Shown here: positions 41,637-51,031 of the stretch, one piece after another | Numbering within the stretch: position 1 is the first letter of the stretch | Layout of the letters: each line of letters starts with the position of its first letter | Source of the DNA: Tepidibacter mesophilus | GTDB taxonomy: Bacteria > Bacillota > Clostridia > Peptostreptococcales > Peptostreptococcaceae | Reading direction: 5' to 3' | Length of the DNA stretch: 64,000 bases | Assembly: GCF_002724055.1 (NCBI RefSeq) | Contig: NZ_BDQY01000010.1 | Coordinates: forward strand, 36,224-100,223 | The notes under the pieces: model-generated | What the model was told of the DNA's origin: nothing | The model's input: the letters and a program-made list of their open reading frames with translations, nothing else | Databases searched by the model: none | Program-made: the position numbers and the translations under genes

Positions 41637-42521
41637 TCACCCCTGTGTATTATATTTTTTTACTGTATCACTTAAGTAGCTTAAGAATTCCTCTCTCAAA
41701 TTTTCTCTTTTAAGAGCGTAATCTACAGTCGCCTGTAAAAATCCAAGCTTATCTCCAACATCGTATCTTTTTCCCTCAAAATTATAAGCATACATAGCTT
41801 CTGTCTTTACAAGCTCTTTAAGTCCATCTGTAAGCTGTATTTCTCCACCCTTTCCAGCAGGAAGATTTTCAAGTATTTCAAATATTCTAGGTGTTATAAT
41901 ATATCTCCCAAGAATAGCTATGTTAGACGGAGCTTTATCTGATTCGGGTTTTTCGATTAAGTCTTTAACCTTATATATTCTATCTTCTATATGCTTACCT
42001 TCTACTATACCGTATTTATTCACATCTCCATCCGGAACTTTTTGGACCCCAAGTACAGTAGTTCTATATTCGCTATAAGCATCAATCAACTGCTTTAAGC
42101 AAGGATTTTTAGCATCAACTATATCATCGCCTAGCATTACCGCAAAAGGCTCATTTCCTATAAAATGCTTAGCACAATATATAGCATGACCAAGGCCTCT
42201 TGGTTCTTTTTGTCTTATATAATGTATATTTATCATATTAGATATGTTCTTTACTATATCTAATAACTCTTCTTTCCCTTGTTTTTCAAGTTGCATCTCA
42301 AGTTCTACAGACTTGTCAAAATGATCTTCTATAGATTGCTTATTTCTTCCTGTTATTATCAGTATCTCTTCTATTCCAGAATCAACAGCCTCTTCTATTA
42401 TATATTGAAGAGTTGGCTTATCAACTATAGGAAGCATTTCTTTCGGCTGAGCCTTAGTAGCTGGTAAAAATCTCGTTCCAAGACCTGCTGCAGGTATTAT
42501 GGCTTTTCTAACCTTATCCAA
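41637..42521 (-). CDS. galU: UTP-glucose-1-phosphate uridylyltransferase
   Basis: Makes UDP-glucose for glycolipid, wall polymer and capsule synthesis. 294 residues. Nucleotide loop IIPAAGLGTRFLPATKAQPK, EMLPIVDKPTLQYIIEEA, and catalytic-site VMLGDDIVDAKNPCLKQL are diagnostic. The start is TTG (MDKVRKAI) after a GGGGG site. Followed by the Dabb gene. Confidence 0.96.
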   Translation of the reverse strand: MDKVRKAIIPAAGLGTRFLPATKAQPKEMLPIVDKPTLQYIIEEAVDSGIEEILIITGRNKQSIEDHFDKSVELEMQLEKQGKEELLDIVKNISNMINIHYIRQKEPRGLGHAIYCAKHFIGNEPFAVMLGDDIVDAKNPCLKQLIDAYSEYRTTVLGVQKVPDGDVNKYGIVEGKHIEDRIYKVKDLIEKPESDKAPSNIAILGRYIITPRIFEILENLPAGKGGEIQLTDGLKELVKTEAMYAYNFEGKRYDVGDKLGFLQATVDYALKRENLREEFLSYLSDTVKKYNTQG

Positions 42522-42676
42522 ACTAGAACCCCCTTTATAAAATCTTTAATATAATTGTATATATTATTATATCATTAATAATACAAAAAAATTTCATTTG
42601 ATAATATAAAACCTAAATATCGAATACTAATTTAAAAGTTTCAACATTTAGGCTTGATTATATTACTTATATTAGT

Positions 42677-43591
42677 TTATTTTATCATAGGTATATTAAA
42701 TATCTCATCTTCAGTAATTATAGCTGAAAATTTAGCTTTTATTTTTTCTGGATTTTCATATAGTATGTTCAAGGCTTTTTTTATCATTTCATCACTATTG
42801 CCCGTTACAATCCATATATTAGACAAAGAAGAATAACCTTTTGGTAGTGAAGCTATTACAGCAGCTTTTTTAAATTCTTTCGCTATATTTTTACTACAAT
42901 CAAGAGCCTTAACTTTATTCTCTATTTCAAAGAAAAGTTCTCCCTTTTTATCATTATATACATCTTTTATATTTTGTATTTTAGAAATTTCACTCCAAGT
43001 TCCTATAAATACAGTATTTATTTTTTCGTCATTATAATATCCTTCATTTATATCCTTCTTAACCAGATCATCTGCACCATTATTCTTTAAGTAATCATAT
43101 AATTCATCAGTATCTTTTTTGAACTTTTTAGAATATAATATCTCAGTTTTTAATTTCTTCCCATTATATCCATTAGTGAAATTTTTGGGATACGAGCCTA
43201 TTATACTAGTTATATAAATTTCATTTTCCCAAGTATGATAGTCCCATACCACATCATCTCCTGGCTTTAGATAATAATCATAAGGACTTACTTGTGCTAA
43301 ATTTCCATTTATATAATAAAACCAACCTAACTTGTTTTCTTGACTATATTCAGACTTTATTCCATTTATAGAATCTATAAACCCATTTTCAGTCTTTACA
43401 TCTAAATTACTCTCAATAAATTCCATAACAGTAGTATCTTTAGCAAAATCTAGTTTTTCATCATATATTTTTTGGTCTCCAAAATCTTGAGATAAAATAA
43501 TATTACTTTTACTTTTTTCTAAATCTCTACTACATCCAAATAAAGATGTCATAATTATCGAAATGATAATAAATAATAATGTCTTTTTCAT
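42677..43591 (-). CDS. DUF4430 (transcobalamin C-terminal-like) lipoprotein
   Basis: 304 residues. Lipobox LFGC at about residue 20. Residues about 45-125 match the DUF4430 fold: TTVMEFIESNLDVKTENGFI, GWFYYINGNLAQVSPYDYYL, PGDDVVWDYHTW. The remaining 180 residues are unassigned (GTWSEISKIQNI, SLPKGYSSLSN). In vitamin B12 carriers this fold covers the ligand; bacterial ligands are mostly unknown and no cobalamin riboswitch is visible upstream. Confidence 0.82.
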   Translation of the reverse strand: MKKTLLFIIISIIMTSLFGCSRDLEKSKSNIILSQDFGDQKIYDEKLDFAKDTTVMEFIESNLDVKTENGFIDSINGIKSEYSQENKLGWFYYINGNLAQVSPYDYYLKPGDDVVWDYHTWENEIYITSIIGSYPKNFTNGYNGKKLKTEILYSKKFKKDTDELYDYLKNNGADDLVKKDINEGYYNDEKINTVFIGTWSEISKIQNIKDVYNDKKGELFFEIENKVKALDCSKNIAKEFKKAAVIASLPKGYSSLSNIWIVTGNSDEMIKKALNILYENPEKIKAKFSAIITEDEIFNIPMIK

Positions 43592-43608
43592 AATTTAAGC
43601 CTCCAAAA

Positions 43609-43647
43609 ATTAATAACCTCATCTATTATGATGAGGTTATTTTTATA
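43609..43647 (-). terminator. Terminator after the PepF-like gene
   Basis: AATAACCTCATC pairs with GATGAGGTTATT around a 6-nt loop, with A and T runs; about 65 bp past the stop at 43711. Confidence 0.82.
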
Positions 43648-43710
43648 CAGTATTATTTTTATTATATCATTCTTCTCTATTGTTTTGTAGTAATTTCATT
43701 CGTTATTTTT

Positions 43711-45549
43711 TTAATTTTCTAAAAAATCACTTTTTTGAAGTTCTTTTACCAAACTTTCAAATTTTTCAAGAGCATCCTTTATACATTTAGTATCATTCAT
43801 ATCTACACCTGCTTTTTTTAGTATATTTATAGGATAATCAGACCCTCCAGCTGCTAAAAAATCTAGATACTTGTCATTTTTACCATTTAATATATCTTGA
43901 GACAAACTTATCGCAGCACAACATCCAGTAGCATATTTATAAACATAAAAGTTAGAATAAAAATGAGGTATCCTACTCCACCATATAGAACATATATCAT
44001 CAAGATAAAAATCTTCACCGTAGTATTTTTTCATAATATTTGTCCAAATTTTGTTTAGATTATCTGAAGTTAAAGCCTCTCCTTTTTCAGCTTTATCGTG
44101 TATAGTCTTTTCAAACTCAGCATACATAGCCTGAGTATATATACTTCCTGTTATAAGATCTATATATCCTTGTATATAATATATCTTTTCATCCTTAGTC
44201 TTAGCATTTTTTATCAAATATTCAAAAAGCAGAGCTTCATTAGTTATAGATGCTACCTCTGCAGTAAATATTGGATAATTGTAATTTACATAATCCTGGT
44301 TTTTAGAAGAATAATAATTGTTCATAGCATGACCCATCTCATGAGCAAATGTTGATACACCTCCTAAAGTATCATTATAATTTAAAAGTACATAAGGATG
44401 TGTATCATAACTACCCCAGGAGTAAGCTCCTCCTCTTTTATTTTCACTCGGATATACATCTATCCATCTATTATCTATTCCAAACTCAAGGTCTTTTACA
44501 TACTTCTTTCCAAGAGGAGATAGCGCCTTAGTTATAATTTCTTTAGCATCATCATATTCTATTTTTTTATTACTTTTTACCAAAGGATTATACATATCAT
44601 AATAATGTATCTTATCAAGCTTTAATATTTTTTTTCTAAGAGATACATATTTGTGGAATACATCTAATTTATTATTTACTTCTATTATTAAATTATTGTA
44701 CAAGGACACATCTATGTTATCCTTATCAAGAGACGCTTCAAGAGATGTTTTATAATTTCTAGCTTTTGAATAAAATATATCCTTATTAACTTGACCTGAT
44801 AAAGCCGATGCTAAAACATTTATATTTTTTTTATAGCTTTCAAATTCTTCTACGAATGCCTTTTTTCTAGTTTCACGATTATCATCTTGTAAAAGTCTTG
44901 AATATTCGCCCGGGGTAAAATTCGTCTTTCTATCTATATCTTTAAACGAAGTATACACCTTCTCCGGAGTGCTTGCCATACCTTTTGACAAAGACAAAAT
45001 TCTCTCCTCTTTATCAGACAACATATGCTCTTTTGACTTATACAAATTATTTAAATAAAATTCATACGGTTTTAACTTATTATTACTCTTTATAAATTTA
45101 TCTATAGTCTTTTTTTCTACACTTAAAATTTCAGGCTCTATAAACGATACACTACTGCTCAGCTTAACACTTAAATAACTTATATTATCACACATAGTAA
45201 GATACTTATTATTAGATGTATCTGTATCCTTACTCATATAAGCATATGCATACAACTTTTCTAACATCCTACTCATATTATCAGTCATATCCAAAGCTTC
45301 ATATAAATACCTAGATCCCCTAGAAAGTTTACCCTTATAAGCCTCTATCTTGAGTATATTCTTCTCAAGTATCTTATAATCTCTCTCCCAATCAGAATCA
45401 GACGAATATATATCAGAAAGATTCCACTTGTACTTATTAGTATTTTGCTTATTATTAAATACAGATACCGTCTTAGTTTGTAAACTATAAAAAGAAAATA
45501 AACTTATAATCAGAACTATAATAAAAGATAATTTATATAACTTTTTCAT
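43711..45549 (-). CDS. Exported oligoendopeptidase F-like M3 peptidase
   Basis: 612 residues, the PepF length. Zinc motif FAHEMGHAMNNYYSS near residue 400, followed by the third ligand in IFTAEVASITNE about 25 residues on. LSDIYSSDSDWERDYKILE opens the PepF N-domain. Unlike cytoplasmic PepF it begins with a hydrophobic segment KLSFIIVLIISLFSFYSL, so it is probably secreted or membrane-tethered. No export partner nearby; adjacent genes are envelope proteins too. Confidence 0.9.
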   Translation of the reverse strand: MKKLYKLSFIIVLIISLFSFYSLQTKTVSVFNNKQNTNKYKWNLSDIYSSDSDWERDYKILEKNILKIEAYKGKLSRGSRYLYEALDMTDNMSRMLEKLYAYAYMSKDTDTSNNKYLTMCDNISYLSVKLSSSVSFIEPEILSVEKKTIDKFIKSNNKLKPYEFYLNNLYKSKEHMLSDKEERILSLSKGMASTPEKVYTSFKDIDRKTNFTPGEYSRLLQDDNRETRKKAFVEEFESYKKNINVLASALSGQVNKDIFYSKARNYKTSLEASLDKDNIDVSLYNNLIIEVNNKLDVFHKYVSLRKKILKLDKIHYYDMYNPLVKSNKKIEYDDAKEIITKALSPLGKKYVKDLEFGIDNRWIDVYPSENKRGGAYSWGSYDTHPYVLLNYNDTLGGVSTFAHEMGHAMNNYYSSKNQDYVNYNYPIFTAEVASITNEALLFEYLIKNAKTKDEKIYYIQGYIDLITGSIYTQAMYAEFEKTIHDKAEKGEALTSDNLNKIWTNIMKKYYGEDFYLDDICSIWWSRIPHFYSNFYVYKYATGCCAAISLSQDILNGKNDKYLDFLAAGGSDYPINILKKAGVDMNDTKCIKDALEKFESLVKELQKSDFLEN

Positions 45550-45687
45550 AATAACCTCCTAATTAAACTTATATAATTAGGTTGTGTATTTTTTCGAAAA
45601 TTATAATTAAATTCATGTGCTTAATCCAAAATAAATAACATTAAAATATCTCGTATGTGTTAAATAGTAACTCACATAACCAAGAAA

Positions 45688-45713
45688 AAAGATGGCTAAT
45701 TTAGCCATCTAAT
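45688..45713 (-). terminator. Terminator at the stop of the YcdB-like gene
   Basis: AGATGGCTAAATTAGCCATCT palindrome followed by TTTTTTC on the minus strand. Confidence 0.82.
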
Positions 45714-47290
45714 TAATTCTTCTTTATTACATCACCTGAATAATCTAAAAATTCCCCAGTTAAAGCATCTATATGTTTGATATCTTCCATTCCACCTTTT
45801 TCAATCATCTTGTACATCAATTTTATCTCTTTTTTATCACTTTCTTGATCATATATAGTTACATAGCAAAGCTTTACTTCGTTTTTATCAAGATATGCCT
45901 GTTTTACCTTCTCAATGTCTAAAGCTTTATTCTTATCTGAAAATACTTTAGTATTGTCCCATTCGGATTCTATAGCTAATACATTATTTGTATTTAAATC
46001 TACATAAACACTTACATCATTATCTCTATAAACTACTCCATTTACGACTCTATTAAAAGAATAGCTTCCAACCTTATCATAAGTTACATTGCCTTCTTTA
46101 TCCTCATAATAACCTGCCTCTTTTGTCATTTCAGTATCTATATTTATTCCTTTACTCTGACAACTATCTTTTATAGCTTGTAAAGCTCTTTCATATCCAT
46201 CTTCCCATGTGTACTTTGGCTTTACATCTGTTTCATCCCATATCTCAAAATCAGTGTCCATATGTATTATTTCTTTATTATTTTTATCTATTACTATCTT
46301 TCCATTTGCTTCATTTCCTTCTTGATCTTTATAACTAAATTTAGCTCCCCAAGCTTGTCCTTTTGATGTCTTTTTACTCTCATCATCCGCAAGCTCTTCT
46401 ATACTAGTTATAGTTATATCTTTATTTAATAACTCTTTAATTTTTTGCGTTACCAAATCTCTAGTCTCTTGCTCATTTAAATTATAGTTTGGTGTTTTTA
46501 CTGATACAGATTCTTTATAATTTTCTTTACTCATCATATCTTGGTCTATATTCTTTATATAATACTCAAGCTCACCGTCTTTGGCATCTACCATGCTTGA
46601 AGTTTTATAATACGGATTATATACAAGACTTACTTTCTCATTTCCATCTTCATCATATATATTCATATACATAGGTTTCATCTCTATGTTATCTTGTATA
46701 ATCTTTGCAGCCTTAGATTTGTCTATTACATTTTCAACCTTTGGAATATCCATATCCTTATTCCAATTCAAGCTATACTCAGATAATCTACCCGTTTCTT
46801 TATCTACAGTTATATATATTCCTTCTTGATCAAACTCTACTTCATTTAAAATTCTATTATATTCAAAATTAAAGCTATATTCATCTTCTTTTTCTATACA
46901 TTTAGTGTTTTTAACTTTATCTGAGTGCATTTTATTTACTACATTGTCTGCTAGTTTTCTAGCCTCAGTCTTAGTTATTTGCTTATCACTTTCAACGTCT
47001 CCGTATATAGAAACACTGGACACAGTTTTATCAGGTTCAATATAAACGTCTACATCTACATAATTTTCATCTTCTCTACATATGTTTATATCCCAAGCTC
47101 CTTCTTCATAACTTTCCTCAGCCGTAACTTCAAAATTATTATCAATATCTATATCAAAGTATTTCTCAACAGCATCAGTAGCTATCTTCTTCGCTTCATC
47201 CCCACTCAAATTCTCATTTGCAAAAATAGATACACAACTACTCATTATAAAAACTAATATAAATAAACTCAAAATCCATCTATTCTTCAT
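45713..47290 (-). CDS. Exported YcdB/YcdC (PepSY-like) repeat protein
   Basis: About 525 residues. Signal peptide (about 1-25, ending SIFA-N). Four or five repeats of the YcdB/PepSY type with the pattern EARKLADNVVNKM, a strand pair, then VDAKDGELEYY or IDALTGEFLDYSG, the Gly turn marking each repeat. Such domains are often peptidase inhibitors or envelope ligands; function here unknown. Start is ATG at 47290, seven bases after AAGGGGG. Related to the gene upstream at 47463. Confidence 0.85.
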   Translation of the reverse strand: MKNRWILSLFILVFIMSSCVSIFANENLSGDEAKKIATDAVEKYFDIDIDNNFEVTAEESYEEGAWDINICREDENYVDVDVYIEPDKTVSSVSIYGDVESDKQITKTEARKLADNVVNKMHSDKVKNTKCIEKEDEYSFNFEYNRILNEVEFDQEGIYITVDKETGRLSEYSLNWNKDMDIPKVENVIDKSKAAKIIQDNIEMKPMYMNIYDEDGNEKVSLVYNPYYKTSSMVDAKDGELEYYIKNIDQDMMSKENYKESVSVKTPNYNLNEQETRDLVTQKIKELLNKDITITSIEELADDESKKTSKGQAWGAKFSYKDQEGNEANGKIVIDKNNKEIIHMDTDFEIWDETDVKPKYTWEDGYERALQAIKDSCQSKGINIDTEMTKEAGYYEDKEGNVTYDKVGSYSFNRVVNGVVYRDNDVSVYVDLNTNNVLAIESEWDNTKVFSDKNKALDIEKVKQAYLDKNEVKLCYVTIYDQESDKKEIKLMYKMIEKGGMEDIKHIDALTGEFLDYSGDVIKKN

Positions 47291-47400
47291 AAAAAAATCC
47301 CCCTTACTTTTTTTGTATACATAAGATGATAATACCATATTATGGTTTATTTTTGCAATATGAATAGTGATACCAAACTCATATCTAAATTTAACACAAA

Positions 47401-47445
47401 ATACCCTATAAAATAGGTTTTTTAATTGCCTACTTTATAGGGTAC
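47401..47445 (-). terminator. Terminator after the YcdB-SLH gene
   Basis: ACCCTATAAA and TTTATAGGGT stem closing an inner AGG/CCT pair with a T-rich loop; 18 bp after the stop at 47463. Confidence 0.7.
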
Positions 47446-47462
47446 ATTATATTATCTTATCA

Positions 47463-49655
47463 TTATTTTATTCCAGACTTGGATAAAGCCTTGTATACAG
47501 ATACTGCCATTTCCGTCATAGTAGCATTGTCCTTAGGTCTAAAGCTTGAGTTGTCTCCAGCTACTATTCCAAGTCCCTTACATACAGCTACATATCCCTT
47601 GTAGTCATTATCTATACTATCTTCATCATTAAATCCAAGTGAATATACATCTTTCATATTTGCCATTTGTTCTTTGTCTATAAGTTTAACTATCATCTTA
47701 GTCATCTCTTGTCTTGTTATCTTAGCATCTTTGTTGAAATTTTCTTCTTTATTTTCTACAAATCCATACTCAATCGCAAGCTTTATATAAGACATATCTT
47801 CATCATCATTTTTTATATCTTTAAATTTAAGATCCTTTATATCACTTGTTCTATAAGTATTGTATCCTTTTGCATTTACAATCATCTTTATAGCATCTAT
47901 TTTAGATATTTCATTATTTGGTTCAAATGTTTTAAGATCTATTATATAGCTATCACTCAATATTGTAAGTTCTTTTTTAGCCCAATGATCTTTTATTTTA
48001 TCTGAATAGTCTTTATCATCCTTATTCTTAAATTCTTCTCCATTATAATCCAATTTTTTCCCAGTGATTGCATCAATTTTATCTAATCCATACATATCTT
48101 CTAATGAATAAGCTAGAGTTGCTTTTCTATTATTTTCTTTGTTATCATTAATAGTAGTATAACCTAATTCAATTTTACTATTGTCAAAGTATATATCCTT
48201 TGCCTTTTCTTTATCAATTACATTATCTACTGTTATGAATTTAGCATCATTGTTCCATACATAATCTACTCTTGTAACCTCACCAGTTATTGCATCAACA
48301 GATACAGATATATTATTATTTTCATAATTCATTTTATTATTAATTCTTGCAAAATCATAGTAATATGAATCTGAATTTATTTTTTTACCATTTATATAAT
48401 GATAACCTTTTTGTTCTAATAATTTAGTATCTATATTTTTTATATTATATCCATAGTACTTGCTTAAAACATCTATAGCCTTATCATATCCTTCATTCCA
48501 AGTAATTTTAGGAGTAAAATCTTCATCTTCATCATTAAATCTATAAATATCAAAAGATATGATTTCACCTGTAAGTGCATCTATTGATATATTTCCATCC
48601 ATATCTTTGTCTTTAATATTCAAATCAGCTTCCCATACTTTTCTTCCTCTATTCATATAATAATCATCATCTTCTTCATATCTAAATCTATCAATTTTAA
48701 AATCATCTTTTATAAAGTCTTTTGCAATAGAATTAATTATATCTTTAGCTTCTTTTTCTGTTAATTCTTTGCTGCGTTTTTGAGGCTTAGTACTATTGTT
48801 ATATATTTTTTCTTTTTCTTCATCTTTTATATCCTTATACTTTAATTCTTCTTTAGAGCCATCCCATCTTAGCATTTCTCCAGTTTTCGCATCTACTAAA
48901 AATCCTTTTTCATTGTATGACTTATAAGCCAGATCTATACTTTCAGGTTTATCATCATCATTTTTATCTACATCAGAATATACAAGCTTCATATCTGTAT
49001 TATCCTTTAATATCTGCTTTGCCTTATCTTTATCTATAACTTCTTTGTTATCATCAAATTTTACATTATAATCCCAATCAAATCTATACGATTCAATTTT
49101 ACCTGTAATTCCATTTACTCCTATCTGTATATTATCTTGATTAAAACCAACTCCATTTTCCTGTCTTACATAGTTAAATGAATACTCTTCTCCTCTAAAT
49201 CTTTCTGCCCAATAATTATCATCATTAAGCTTCACTTTAGTACTTTCAACAGGATTTATTTTTCTTAAAAAATCATCAGCTATTTTTTTAGCTTCTTCTT
49301 TTGTCATAGTAGGAATTACTATATTATCATCATTCCTATTCCAGTTATGATATCTTAATTCTACTATTTTTCCATTACTAGAATCTATCTCTGCATCTAT
49401 ATTTATGTGTATATCACCTTCAGATTTATTCCAGTCAATATTCCATACAGACCTGTCTTCATATCTTTCATTTCTAAATTCTATTCTAGACTCAAATTTA
49501 TCGTCTAATTCAATACCTAAATAGTTCTTTAAAGCATTCTCAGCTGTCTTCTTTGCCTCTTCCTTTGATACCTTAGAATCAGCAAAAGATAGTATAGAAC
49601 CCCCCAATACCAAAAATACTGTAAAAATAGTTAAAATAATTCTTTTCAAATTCAT
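47463..49655 (-). CDS. YcdB/PepSY repeat protein with C-terminal SLH domains
   Basis: 730 residues. Signal peptide (about 1-26), YcdB/PepSY repeats to about residue 550 (EEAKKTAENALKNYLGIE, IDALTGEIISFDIYRF, VDAITGEVTRVDYVWN), then three SLH repeats: DHWAKKELTILSDSYII, FKDIKNDDEDMSYIKLAIEY and FNDEDSIDNDYKGYVAVCKG. So it is a paralogue of the 45.7-kb protein fused to a wall-anchoring module. Very rich in Asp, Asn and Lys. Confidence 0.9.
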   Translation of the reverse strand: MNLKRIILTIFTVFLVLGGSILSFADSKVSKEEAKKTAENALKNYLGIELDDKFESRIEFRNERYEDRSVWNIDWNKSEGDIHINIDAEIDSSNGKIVELRYHNWNRNDDNIVIPTMTKEEAKKIADDFLRKINPVESTKVKLNDDNYWAERFRGEEYSFNYVRQENGVGFNQDNIQIGVNGITGKIESYRFDWDYNVKFDDNKEVIDKDKAKQILKDNTDMKLVYSDVDKNDDDKPESIDLAYKSYNEKGFLVDAKTGEMLRWDGSKEELKYKDIKDEEKEKIYNNSTKPQKRSKELTEKEAKDIINSIAKDFIKDDFKIDRFRYEEDDDYYMNRGRKVWEADLNIKDKDMDGNISIDALTGEIISFDIYRFNDEDEDFTPKITWNEGYDKAIDVLSKYYGYNIKNIDTKLLEQKGYHYINGKKINSDSYYYDFARINNKMNYENNNISVSVDAITGEVTRVDYVWNNDAKFITVDNVIDKEKAKDIYFDNSKIELGYTTINDNKENNRKATLAYSLEDMYGLDKIDAITGKKLDYNGEEFKNKDDKDYSDKIKDHWAKKELTILSDSYIIDLKTFEPNNEISKIDAIKMIVNAKGYNTYRTSDIKDLKFKDIKNDDEDMSYIKLAIEYGFVENKEENFNKDAKITRQEMTKMIVKLIDKEQMANMKDVYSLGFNDEDSIDNDYKGYVAVCKGLGIVAGDNSSFRPKDNATMTEMAVSVYKALSKSGIK

Positions 49656-49778
49656 ACCTTACCCTCCTTATTAATATCTATCCTTTATTATTATACTATA
49701 AATTTGTAAATAAATTACATCTTCAGTGCACCTTTTATTTTTTTATATCCATATATAGAGTTGAAAGGGGATGATAAC

Positions 49779-50000
49779 ATGGCAATAACAAGTATTAAAA
49801 CAGGAACAAGTTTAAAATTAAAGTATTCTTTAGGTCTTAATGAGAAAGGGGTTGAAAAGTTCAAGACGACATCTATCAAGAACTTGAAATTAGACGCAAC
49901 TGATGAAGATTTATTTGGAATCACTACTTTAATGAAGGGTATGCAGAGCAATTCTTTGGTTGAAGTGAAGAAGGTAGTTGATACTGATTTAAGCGAGTAG
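49779..50000 (+). CDS. DUF1659 small protein
   Basis: 73 residues (MAITSIKTGTSLKLKYSLGL). DUF1659 members are short, soluble and usually encoded beside DUF2922 and YvrJ genes in clostridia and bacilli, as here. Start is ATG at 49779, behind AAAGGGGATG; the six codons upstream contain the ribosome binding site. Function unknown. Confidence 0.85.
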   Translation: MAITSIKTGTSLKLKYSLGLNEKGVEKFKTTSIKNLKLDATDEDLFGITTLMKGMQSNSLVEVKKVVDTDLSE

Positions 50001-50011
50001 TTACAGTAGCC

Positions 50012-50214
50012 AAAATATATATATGAGAATACCGTTCATGCAACGATATTTTGAAGAAAACTAAGATTTCGTCTTATTGATAATCCTAAAGTTTCTAAAC
50101 TCCCTTTGGTCAAACAAATAAACTTTTTAACAGATTATCAAACGACAAAACCTAAGTTCTCTAATTCAAAATATCTAAAAGCAATCACTAACATTTTCAT
50201 AGATATATTTTTAG
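50012..50214 (+). repeat. Family B terminator-loop hairpin element, copy B8
   Basis: Opposite strand to B1-B7, matching the plus-strand gene it follows by 12 bp. Outer stem AAATATATATATGAGAAT with two imperfect pairs to ATTTTCATAGATATATTT. Apex, read antisense, TTGTTTGACCAAAGGGAG; inner arms GATAATC/GATTATC instead of GAATATCC/GGATATTC. Confidence 0.85.
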
Positions 50215-50287
50215 AGTAGTTCTTAATCAATTTACTTAAATCATTTTAAATTTTGAGAGAGAAAATGAAAATATAGGGGGTAATATT

Positions 50288-50506
50288 ATGGAAAAGAGAC
50301 TTGATATGAAATTTATTAAATCTGATGGTAAGAAGGTGACTGTTAAGGTTAATAGCTTAAAAGATGATGTTGATGATAGCGCTATAGATGCTTTGATGGA
50401 TTACATAGTTTCTAAAGATCTGTTTAAGTTCAATGGAGAAAGCATAGTTAAGAAAGAATCAGCTGAGATTGTAACTACTCAAACTGAAAATATTCATATT
50501 AACTAA
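50288..50506 (+). CDS. DUF2922 small protein
   Basis: 72 residues (MEKRLDMKFIKSDGKKVTV). Typical DUF2922 with alternating beta-strand pattern. AGGGGG precedes the ATG. It lies between DUF1659 and YvrJ genes, the usual trio, and is separated from YvrJ by its own terminator. Function unknown. Confidence 0.85.
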   Translation: MEKRLDMKFIKSDGKKVTVKVNSLKDDVDDSAIDALMDYIVSKDLFKFNGESIVKKESAEIVTTQTENIHIN

Positions 50507-50511
50507 TTGAG

Positions 50512-50540
50512 AAGGGGGGCTAATTTTAGCCCCTTTTTGA
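50512..50540 (+). terminator. Terminator after the DUF2922 gene
   Basis: GGGGCTAA and its complement TTAGCCCC form a stem around a 2-4 nt loop, then TTTTTGA. The YvrJ ribosome binding site begins just after it, so YvrJ needs its own promoter or read-through. Confidence 0.82.
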
Positions 50541-50557
50541 GTATAAGGAGGTATATT

Positions 50558-50707
50558 ATGAATGAGATTTTAGGACTTGTTTCTAATGTGGGTTTTCCAA
50601 TAGTTTTGTCTATATATCTTTTAACAAGGATAGAAGAAAAGCTTGAGAATTTAACCCAGAGTATTAACAAGTTGAATAATGTGATTTCTAGAATAGAAGT
50701 ACAGTAA
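50558..50707 (+). CDS. YvrJ-family small membrane protein
   Basis: 49 residues: a single membrane helix (EILGLVSNVGFPIVLSIYLL) followed by a basic/amphipathic coil (RIEEKLENLTQSINKLN). This is the YvrJ family, encoded in Bacillus next to the SigO/RsoA sigma genes. ATG at 50558 follows AAGGAGG by 6 nt. A sigma factor gene is 4.4 kb away in this window. Confidence 0.87.
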   Translation: MNEILGLVSNVGFPIVLSIYLLTRIEEKLENLTQSINKLNNVISRIEVQ

Positions 50708-50798
50708 TCTTACCTTTAAATTTGTGGGTTATCAAAATATGTATATGTCTTTAAAAATATTTTTTCTTAAATCTACATAAACTCTAATCACTACACCT

Positions 50799-51002
50799 AA
50801 AAATGAAGCTTATAAAAATGTTAGCGAATGATTTAAATGTTTTTGTATAAAACTTGTGTTACAGCGTTTGAATATCCGTTAAGAAAGTTCGTTGTCTAAA
50901 CGTAGTGAGTTTAGAACTTTTAGGATATTCAATAAAATGTAATACTTAGTTTTATAAAAAACATTTAACACATAAGCGTTATTTTTATAAGCTTCATTTT
51001 TC
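50799..51002 (-). repeat. Family B terminator-loop hairpin element, copy B6
   Basis: Perfect outer stem AAAATGAAGCTTATAAAAAT with complement. Differs from B7 at two stem positions, both compensated on the other arm. Inner GAATATCC/GGATATTC, apex GTTGTCTAAACGTAGTGAG. 30 bp after the AbgT gene stop. Confidence 0.9.
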
Positions 51003-51031
51003 ATTTAAGCACTATAAAATCTTCACTTAGA

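Noticed and set aside
42540..42676. A cobalamin riboswitch near the DUF4430 lipoprotein
   Set aside because: Neither the upstream nor the downstream spacer contains B12-box sequence; only a simple terminator is found.
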